The notes beneath the pieces are model-generated. The model searched no databases, was not told the origin of the DNA, and saw nothing but the letters and a program-made list of their open reading frames with translations. A program made the position numbers and the translations under genes. This document shows positions 11,601 through 19,122 of a stretch of 35,563 bases of DNA, piece after piece. Source of the stretch: Christensenellaceae bacterium (GTDB lineage: Bacteria > Bacillota > Clostridia > Christensenellales > DTU072); the NCBI GenBank assembly GCA_031278175.1, contig JAITLB010000257.1, forward strand, positions 1 through 35,563, read 5' to 3'. Every line of letters starts with the position of its first letter. Positions within the stretch are counted from its first letter, which is position 1.

Positions 11601-12120
11601 TAACACTGGTGGACAAGCAAGTAAGTCAACACCAACTGCCGCGATCGCAAAGTTTGCTGCGAGCGGGAAACGTATCAAAAAGAAAGATTTAGGCATGATG
11701 GCAATGAGTTATGGGTATGTTTATGTAGCACAAGTCAGCATGGGTGCTAATATGAATCAGTTACTCAAAGCGATAAAAGAGGCTGAAGCATATAAAGGAC
11801 CGTCACTGATAATAGCCTATGCACCATGTGTAAATCACAATCTTAAGATGGACAAAGTAATGACTGAAATGAAGAAAGCTGTTGAGTGTGGGTATTGGAA
11901 TTTATATAGATATAATCCACAACTAACCCAAGAAGAGAAGAATCCGTTTATATTAGACAGTAAAGATCCGACAGGCGATTATAAAGAATTCTTGTTAGGC
12001 GAAGGTCGATATTCAAGTCTTAAGAAACAATATCCAGATATTGCTGACATGTTATTTGACAAAAACAGAGAAGATGCTAAGGTAAGGTTAGAGACATACA
12101 AACAGCTAGCTGGAAAATAG
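8611..12120 (+). CDS. nifJ: pyruvate:ferredoxin (flavodoxin) oxidoreductase, single-chain
   Basis: [16 protein letters not shown], two 4Fe-4S motifs ([24 protein letters not shown]), TPP-binding [45 protein letters not shown]. GGAGG at 8595-8599 supports the ATG at 8611. Confidence 0.97.
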   Translation: [1169 protein letters not shown]

Positions 12121-12169
12121 AGAAAAAACGAAAGACTTACCTTTAAATAATAAATAAAAATAATGCAAA

Positions 12170-12210
12170 AATAAAAGACTCACCTTTGAGAAGTTGAGTC
12201 TTTTATTTTT
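12170..12210. terminator. bidirectional rho-independent terminator between PFOR and tRNA-Lys
   Basis: 13-bp stem AATAAAAGACTCA / TGAGTCTTTTATT flanked by A- and T-rich tracts on both sides, between convergent genes. Confidence 0.85.
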
Positions 12211-12234
12211 ATTAAATTTAATGAAGGCTATTTG

Positions 12235-12310
12235 TGGTGCGCCTCCAGGGACTCGAACCCTGGACCCACTGATTAAGAGTCAGTTGCTCTACCAACTGAG
12301 CTAGAGGCGC
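12235..12310 (-). tRNA. tRNA-Lys(CTT), CCA encoded
   Basis: Reverse complement GCGCCTCTAGCTCAGTTGGTAGAGCAACTGACTCTTAATCAGTGGGTCCAGGGTTCGAGTCCCTGGAGGCGCACCA; full cloverleaf, anticodon loop CTCTTAA. Confidence 0.96.
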
Positions 12311-13055
12311 ACACAGATAAAATGAGTGTTTGATTTTGTCTTATAATATCATAGACAAGCGCAATTTGACAAGCATTTCAGACATATAATGACATCAAAT
12401 AGTAGTTAAATGACAAAGTCAGTTTGTAGTTGAGGACTGATGAACACCAAACTTTAATTAATCATTTAGTCAACGCAAGTGCCTACCTGCAAGAGTAGCA
12501 TTATTTTCAGTAGAGTTTTCAGTTGTGCTAAAGAGAATTGCTTTTTGATTTATTGATATGCATTCTAAATTCACTGACAATGTATAAATCAGCACATTAC
12601 GACAGTGCTACTGGTTTAAATTATCTATATGCAAACAACATACAGCGCACTTAAGTTATGGCATTTTCGCACTTTCCCCATCTATGTTATGGGTTTGCGA
12701 CAAATTGTGTCAGTAATCTTATAAATATGACCTATAAGGTTTCAGCAATATGCAACATATGTTTTTAGATTTTATCGCACATGGATACCACTTCATGTCT
12801 GCAAGCTGTGCTAGTTTTCGGATCTGTTTGTTCTGTAATATGAGTCTCTTCCGTGACAACTTCATGCTTTATATAGACATATAGATTAAATTATGCCGCA
12901 CAGATTTGCAAGAGTGATTAACATTTCTACAATATGCTTATGTCATAAATGCAAGCATGCTTTTAGAAAAAAGCTTAATTTCAGCAGTTTGTGATTTATT
13001 AAATACAACAACTTGACAATAAAGAAAGTCACCAATTATTGCAGTCTGAAAATGC

Positions 13056-13085
13056 TTGACGCTTATTTAACTTTTTTGATATAAT
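13056..13085 (+). promoter_or_regulatory. sigma-A-type promoter for the peptidase/ABC module
   Basis: TTGACG (13056-13061), 18-bp spacer, TATAAT (13080-13085), about 40 bp upstream of the first candidate start codon. Confidence 0.65.
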
Positions 13086-13123
13086 CCTATTTGTGTCGCG
13101 TGTCATATTGAATAGCATGCTGA

Positions 13124-14029
13124 ATGAAAGTTAAGCAAACTATGCAAAATTATGATAGCATCAATTTTTCACCGAAAAGGGCGGTCAAATTTATGAATTC
13201 ATGTAGAAAGGCAATTGCTATAGTTGCAATTTTAGTAGTGTTAATTAGTGTTGTTTCACTAGGCACGCTTTTCGTTTTTTTTCAGTCAAACACAGTGCAG
13301 GGAACTTCTGCAGCACTCCTACATACGCAAGATGATGCAAGTGCGCAAGTTGATGCACAGTATGGGGGTGAGATAAGATACGAAAAAAGCATTAAAACTA
13401 AAAAACTGCTTTCATCTCCCAACGTTTCACAAAACACAGTTAATAATTACTATAATTACCGTTGGGATCAAAGAAAAACAGCTGAGGTCACAGGTACATG
13501 TAGCGAAGTAGCAACACTAATGCTTGTTAAATCGTATGGCTTTGGTAGTACGTATACAAACAACAATGCATTTTGTGTGATAATGGACATTGCCGTTGCT
13601 AACGAGTATTGGTCTCCATCATATGATGCAGAAGGCAATTTAAATGGTGGCGGGACGAATGTTACAAAAATAGATTCGCTAGCCACTAAATCGTTCACAC
13701 GGTTTTTGTCAAAGAAAAAAGGCAATAATGATGTAGTAAACATATATAACACGCTCAAAAGCGAAATTAATGAGAGCAAAACTGCGATTTTATCGTGTGA
13801 AAACCACAGCATGTTGGCTGTTGGTTATCTGACATATAAAGTCACATATAAAAGATATATCCTTGGTTTTATTGAAACCTGGTATGAAAAGGCAATTGAT
13901 TACGTAATAGTTAATGATGGATGGTTTGATGCGGGCCGTGATATTGATAGTGAGCAATACTCATATTACCCAGTTGCATCAATCAATTCTAACTTCCGCT
14001 TAACAAAGGTGACTGGGTATGATAGCTAA
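13124..14029 (+). CDS. membrane-anchored papain-like / C39-like cysteine-peptidase-like protein
   Basis: N-terminal TM segment (AIAIVAILVVLISVVSLGTLFVFF). Candidate Cys in GTCSEVATLMLVKSYG, His in ENHSMLAVGY, and Asn/Asp in DYVIVNDGW, in papain-fold order. Start uncertain (13124, 13142 or 13193). Confidence 0.6.
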   Translation: MKVKQTMQNYDSINFSPKRAVKFMNSCRKAIAIVAILVVLISVVSLGTLFVFFQSNTVQGTSAALLHTQDDASAQVDAQYGGEIRYEKSIKTKKLLSSPNVSQNTVNNYYNYRWDQRKTAEVTGTCSEVATLMLVKSYGFGSTYTNNNAFCVIMDIAVANEYWSPSYDAEGNLNGGGTNVTKIDSLATKSFTRFLSKKKGNNDVVNIYNTLKSEINESKTAILSCENHSMLAVGYLTYKVTYKRYILGFIETWYEKAIDYVIVNDGWFDAGRDIDSEQYSYYPVASINSNFRLTKVTGYDS

Positions 14030-14729
14030 AAAGAAAATTCTAATTAACATTGTAATTTTACTTATTATTCTTGGATTAGGAATAGCAACGTTTTATATAG
14101 TAGGTTACTATTATTCAAAACCTAAATATAGTACTGTATCGCTCACTACATTTGATAATAAAGTAAGCTTAATATTAGGTGAGCATCTTGGTGTCTCGTA
14201 TACAGATGGACATTATAATTATACCAATGCGCTTAAATCCGACACATTACTTCAAGCAATAAATGACTGTGGTGAGATAGTTGCGACAATCGAACCGTCA
14301 GATAGCGACTCTAGTGAATATTGGTTGTTGTTGTATGAAGGCTATTACTTTACAGTTAAAATAACTGATAAGGTGGTTACTATTTCGAGTTTGCGCTTCG
14401 AAGTGAGGGACAACATACCACTACAAACATATATCCCTTATGTCGATGCATATTCCATTGATGATGTGGGCATAGATGGTTATAACCCTGACACCGTAGC
14501 TAATATCATTTATTGGGATCAAAACAAATTTCATAAAGATTTTGATAGCTTGGCAAATGCATATAAAAAATCCAATTTAGCGTATAATGTGAGAGTTGAT
14601 TACGACTTAAAGAAGATAACGTTGTCTAGTTATGTTAAGGGTCAAGGGATTATAAAATTTTATGCAGTTGTACTATCTTGCGATGACGAGGGAATACGTT
14701 TTTATTGGGATCGGGAGGTAAAAGAATAG
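14019..14729 (+). CDS. membrane-anchored extracytoplasmic protein of unknown function
   Basis: N-terminal TM (KILINIVILLIILGLGIATFYIVGYYY); overlaps the upstream gene by 11 nt; no family recognised. Confidence 0.75.
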   Translation: MIAKKKILINIVILLIILGLGIATFYIVGYYYSKPKYSTVSLTTFDNKVSLILGEHLGVSYTDGHYNYTNALKSDTLLQAINDCGEIVATIEPSDSDSSEYWLLLYEGYYFTVKITDKVVTISSLRFEVRDNIPLQTYIPYVDAYSIDDVGIDGYNPDTVANIIYWDQNKFHKDFDSLANAYKKSNLAYNVRVDYDLKKITLSSYVKGQGIIKFYAVVLSCDDEGIRFYWDREVKE

Positions 14730-15556
14730 TGTCTAGTTCGGAAAAGTTTATTTCTTTGCAAAACATAACAAAATCTTATAACAAAAATCATGTCTTAAAG
14801 GGACTCAATTTTGAATGTGATAGAGGTCAAAATCTCGTTATAACTGGTAAAAACGGTGCAGGTAAGTCGACACTTTTAAAAATAATTTCAGGATTTATTG
14901 TAAATTTTGGTGGGTCATATGCTAGAAATTTTAATAACGTATCGGCTATAATAGAAACTCCTGCATTTATGAACGGTTTCACTGGGCATGAAAATCTTGA
15001 ATATATACTAGACAAGAGCACATACGCTAAAGCACTTGATTTGGCTATAGCATTTGGGTTGCTTGATTATTTAGATAAAAGCGTACATAAATATTCAACT
15101 GGAATGAAACAAAAGTTAGCTTTGTCCGCTGCTTTTGCTAGAGATGCTGACTTATTTGTTTTAGATGAGCCGTTTGATTCTCTAGATCACGAGTCAGTAA
15201 CAATTGCTATTGATATTATAAATTCGCTTAGAAAAAATGCAAAGAGCGTCATTATTGTTACGCACAATTTATCACGGATATCTGATTATTGCGATGAGGT
15301 GTTGCTTTTGAAAGATGGCATTTTACAGTCGGATTCTGAAAATGCAATTTCTGACGCAAATCTAACAACGTATCGTATATCGTTTTTGAATAATACTGGA
15401 AGAGATAATGCGCTTGCTAGATTGGGCGATTTCTCTATTAAAAAGACTGAGACAGAAAACGACATATTAATTAGAGTGAATCCTGATAATATTGGGTTAG
15501 TAATGAAAAGAATAGTTGATTGTTCATTAGCAGGTTTTACAGAAGAAAATGACTAG
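14729..15556 (+). CDS. ABC transporter ATP-binding protein
   Basis: Walker A GKNGAGKST, signature YSTGMKQKLALSAAFARDADLFVLDEPFDSLD, H-loop VTHN. GTG start at 14729 with GGGAGGT upstream, overlapping the preceding TAG by 1 nt. Confidence 0.93.
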   Translation: MSSSEKFISLQNITKSYNKNHVLKGLNFECDRGQNLVITGKNGAGKSTLLKIISGFIVNFGGSYARNFNNVSAIIETPAFMNGFTGHENLEYILDKSTYAKALDLAIAFGLLDYLDKSVHKYSTGMKQKLALSAAFARDADLFVLDEPFDSLDHESVTIAIDIINSLRKNAKSVIIVTHNLSRISDYCDEVLLLKDGILQSDSENAISDANLTTYRISFLNNTGRDNALARLGDFSIKKTETENDILIRVNPDNIGLVMKRIVDCSLAGFTEEND

Positions 15557-15671
15557 CAGGTTATTTTTCTGAAATTTTGTGATGACTAATTGCTGATGTG
15601 TTTTACATGTTAGCATAATTTAAAATGTGCTACGAAATCATATGGTGGCACTAATTTGTTTGAGGAATATA

Positions 15672-16631
15672 ATGAGACAAGAGTTTCTGCGATTAATGAA
15701 GTCAAAAGGTGTTTTGACAAGTGTGTTGTGTATACTAATAGCACTTTTGGTTTTTTCAATTTTTTATTATACAAACAACACAGGTAGACATCTTGCGGTT
15801 AGCGAATATAATGGTGTTGAGGAAATCGATGAGATAATAGTCAGTATAAAAAGCGAAATAGCGTCCCGTGAAAAAGCTGGGACAATTAATGATGTTCAAA
15901 AGAAAGAACTTAATAATAGAATTAATCTATATGAGTGGGTAAAGGCAAATAATATTACATATGATGAGTTAATTAAGGACTACGCGTTTTCGAATGCTAC
16001 ATTTGGAGTGCGTGAACGGTTTGATTTTCATTTTATCTCAGTTCTTGTGATTCAATATATAATGTTGGTATTGATGATAGTGCTTTGTGCCTTTTTAGTT
16101 AGTTATGATTTTTCAACTGGAATACACAGGCAATTGTATTCCATATCGACAAGTAGAGAGTCTATATTAGGTCGGAAGTTTGTTGTGTACATATCTTCTA
16201 TACTAGCATGCTTGCTTCTTAATCTCTTCTTCACGGGAATGATGAGTTTTGCATTTAAGAGCGAAATTAAATATGTCATTATAGAAAACGCTCCCGTTCA
16301 CGCTGTATCAACAAGCGCATATTTTGGATTGGAATATCTAGGTCTTTTTGATTTTATATTGATGTTCGGGGTCATATTCTTCGCGGTGTCTCTCATTATT
16401 CGCAACATCTATATAAGTCTAGTTGTAAATTTGGGTGTAGTATTAGGATATTTGATTCCAGCACTCCTATGGAGTAACACCACTATTGCAGTAATCAACG
16501 CTACGCCATTGACACATTTTGTTTGGGGAATACCAGTATGGCAAATAGTTGTTTCTAGAATCATATGGTGGTTGTTGACATGTGCTCTGTCTTTTGTTGC
16601 TCTCAGACGATTTAAGCGTGCAGATTTGTAA
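15672..16631 (+). CDS. ABC-2 type permease
   Basis: N-terminal MRQEFLRLMKSKGVLTSVLCILIALLVFSIFYY, then a large soluble insert and several TM helices (ORF track start 15627). TGAGGA upstream of the ATG at 15672. Confidence 0.8.
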   Translation: MRQEFLRLMKSKGVLTSVLCILIALLVFSIFYYTNNTGRHLAVSEYNGVEEIDEIIVSIKSEIASREKAGTINDVQKKELNNRINLYEWVKANNITYDELIKDYAFSNATFGVRERFDFHFISVLVIQYIMLVLMIVLCAFLVSYDFSTGIHRQLYSISTSRESILGRKFVVYISSILACLLLNLFFTGMMSFAFKSEIKYVIIENAPVHAVSTSAYFGLEYLGLFDFILMFGVIFFAVSLIIRNIYISLVVNLGVVLGYLIPALLWSNTTIAVINATPLTHFVWGIPVWQIVVSRIIWWLLTCALSFVALRRFKRADL

Positions 16632-17550
16632 CAAAAGCCTCTCTGTTGTTTAAACTAAGAAATAAAGCGACTTTGTCTTAGATTCATTATAGTCAATTTA
16701 GTGTTGTGGATGCTGTTAAGACCGACACAGGTAATGTGTAAAAATGGACATGTTAAAAAAATGGCAAAATACAATTTAACTTTGCGCAAAGTGATCTTAA
16801 AGAACAATTTTGAATATCTTATCTTTAAGTCACCGCACAATAATAATTGCTGACATAACAACAAAATTATCTCATAGTGGAATTTGCCAATATTTGTAGC
16901 AACGCGAGATTAAATAATAAACGGTGCGGTTGCTACAATATTTGCATGAGCGCTGACAATAGATAACAATTTGCGCTTCATAGTAGCAATTAGTACTTGC
17001 TATTTCAGACGCTTAAATTCAGCGGTTCTCAAATCGATTCGCAGTCACTAAATGAAATGAGATTATTTAGTCTTGTTGAATGATTGTCTACAATTCACAT
17101 CCCTAGATTCTCACTGCACAATTTGATGCCACAATTGACTATCTTGTATAGGTGCTTGATGATCTTCAACATCACTTATATATTTGTCTAATTATAATCA
17201 GTATATTACTTCAGTTGTGTCACAAGGCGCAAAAACGCAAGAGAGGAATTGATTATTGATAGAGCAATATAGGGCAATAGGATTGATTTGAAACATCGCA
17301 ATATAGATAGTTAACTCTACATTGCGTGTAGTGTAGTACGAGCATTTTTAAAGTCATATAGCAAATAAAGGAGTAGAAGATCTTAAGAGTGCTATGTTTT
17401 GGGAAAATTTCAAAAAGCAGGTGCATTTTATTTAATTTTCTTTCAATTACTAGTGTATTTTGTTTGACAAGGTATTTTTAAATTTGTTAAACTACTCAAG
17501 CGCGTTTTTAAACGGGCTTTTTTGTGTGAAGCAAAGCGAATATTGCGAAA

Positions 17551-17646
17551 GCATGGAGGTCGCAACAAGACCAAATTGAAATCGTTAATTCGTGTCTAGC
17601 ACAGCGTATTTAGAAGAATTAAACACGGCGGGAACGCCGTTTATTT
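17551..17646 (+). promoter_or_regulatory. structured leader of the S10 operon with candidate attenuator
   Basis: CGTGT (17591-17595) can pair ACACG (17623-17627). This overlaps the terminator-like hairpin CGGCG-GGAA-CGCCG-TTTATTT (17626-17646), so the two pairings are mutually exclusive. Confidence 0.45.
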
Positions 17647-17882
17647 AAGGGATTCTATGACATACGCGGATAAGTGGAAAAGCCAAAAGTTAAAAATTGC
17701 AGTCAAATAGGACTTACAATAGCTAAATATTGCAAAATTGCAAGGTGTGGTTGTTGGAAGAATATAATTTGTTCATTTAGATAATGTAACAAGTTGAACC
17801 TGTTAGACAAAACGAACAGAAGTTTAACGTTCTAGTAACGTTTTGCGGTTCAAGTGATAACGCCACGCCAGGAGGAATATCG

Positions 17883-18191
17883 ATGGCAAGTCAAAAAATC
17901 AGAATCAAGCTAAAAGCGTACGATCATAATCTGATTGATGCATCGTGCGAGAAGATCGTTGATGCTGCAGCACGCACAGGTGCGAGCATATCGGGACCAA
18001 TCCCGTTGCCAACCGAAAGAGAAGTTATAACAATACTTCGTTCTCCGCATAAGCATAAAGATAGTAGAGAGCAATTTGAGATGCGAACACATAAGCGCTT
18101 GGTCGATATATACAACTGTTCGGCCAAGACTGTTGAGTCACTCATGAAGCTTGATCTTCCTGCTGGTGTTGATATACAAATAAAACTATAA
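17883..18191 (+). CDS. rpsJ: 30S ribosomal protein S10
   Basis: [22 protein letters not shown]...[36 protein letters not shown]. Confidence 0.98.
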   Translation: MASQKIRIKLKAYDHNLIDASCEKIVDAAARTGASISGPIPLPTEREVITILRSPHKHKDSREQFEMRTHKRLVDIYNCSAKTVESLMKLDLPAGVDIQIKL

Positions 18192-18207
18192 TTGGGACGG
18201 ACAGGAT

Positions 18208-18903
18208 ATGAGTAAAGCGATAGTAGGAAGAAAACTTGGAATGAGTCAAATATTTGCACCTGACGGAACAGTTATACCTGTTTCGGTAGTTGAAGCAACT
18301 CCGTGCTCAATCGTTCAAGTTAAAACTAAAGAGAAAGATGGTTATGCTGCTGTTAAAGTTGCATATGGGAAACAGGTTTCACTTAAAATATTAAGCAAAC
18401 CAGTTGCAGGACAATTTAAGAATGCAGGTGTAACTGCATACGCAAAGCGTTTTAAGGAGTTTCGATTTGCAAACGCAAGCGAATATAAGACTGGCGATTC
18501 GATAACATGTTCAGTATTTCAAAAGGGCGACAAGGTTGATGTTACTGGAAAGACAAAAGGACATGGATTCAGTGGTACTATAAAGCGTTGGAATACACAT
18601 TGTGGTCCTAAAGCACACGGATCGGGTTACCATCGTGGTGTTGGTTCACTAGGTGCCAATAGCACACCGAGTAGAGTTTTTAAGAACAAAAAAATGCCTG
18701 GCCAATATGGTAATGAGCAAGTGACAATACAGAATCTAGAAATAGTGAAAGTCGATGAATCTCGTAACTTGTTATTCGTGTCAGGTGGCATCCCTGGTGC
18801 TGATGGCGGGACTGTAACAATCAAGCAGACTGTCAAAAAAGTAACAAAGAGTTCTAGATGGTATAAAGAACCTAAAGCGACTACAGCGACTGGAAAGAAA
18901 TAA
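18208..18903 (+). CDS. rplC: 50S ribosomal protein L3
   Basis: GRKLGMSQIFAPDGTVIPVSVVE...GHGFSGTIKRWNTHCGPKAHGSGYHRGVGSLG. Confidence 0.97.
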   Translation: MSKAIVGRKLGMSQIFAPDGTVIPVSVVEATPCSIVQVKTKEKDGYAAVKVAYGKQVSLKILSKPVAGQFKNAGVTAYAKRFKEFRFANASEYKTGDSITCSVFQKGDKVDVTGKTKGHGFSGTIKRWNTHCGPKAHGSGYHRGVGSLGANSTPSRVFKNKKMPGQYGNEQVTIQNLEIVKVDESRNLLFVSGGIPGADGGTVTIKQTVKKVTKSSRWYKEPKATTATGKK

Positions 18904-19122
18904 TTAACTTGTGTTTTAGCATTAAGTTATTTGTAGAACACAATTAGCAAAATCTGTCGCAACGGATGAATCGTGAGTCACTATGACCACGAAACGCTAC
19001 GGTGGGCTACATCGAATGTAAAGCTCGCGGACGCATGATAAGACCCAACGAAATCTTTAAACGTTAGGCAATGTGGAAGAAGCGAGAACTATATCTTGAA
19101 GTTATATACGGAGAGTTAAAGA
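18904..19122 (+). promoter_or_regulatory. structured rplC-rplD intergenic RNA (candidate r-protein leader / cis-regulator)
   Basis: Consecutive hairpins: TTGTGTT/AACACAA (18909/18937); ATCTGT-CGCA-ACGGAT (18952-18967); TCGTG-a-GTCA-cta-TGAC-CACGA (18971-18992); GTGGGC-TACAT-cga-ATGTA-aa-GCTCGC (about 19003-19028); CCAACG/CGTTaGG (about 19045-19068). No ORF of useful length. Confidence 0.6.

Noticed and set aside
12781-12843. 20-aa ORF MDTTSCLQAVLVFGSVCSVI as a possible bacteriocin precursor for the ABC module
   Set aside because: No SD, no double-glycine or other leader motif, and it lies upstream of the mapped promoter-like boxes.
18961-19000. Hammerhead-like string CGGAUGA...GAAA in the rplC-rplD gap
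   Set aside because: The core U4 position is changed and stem III cannot form; does not satisfy the hammerhead consensus.
19050-19064. boxA-like TCTTTAA in the loop of the rplD motif copy (S10/NusE link)
   Set aside because: The TCTTTAA string is not preserved in the rpsD or rpsJ copies, so the conserved signal is probably not boxA.
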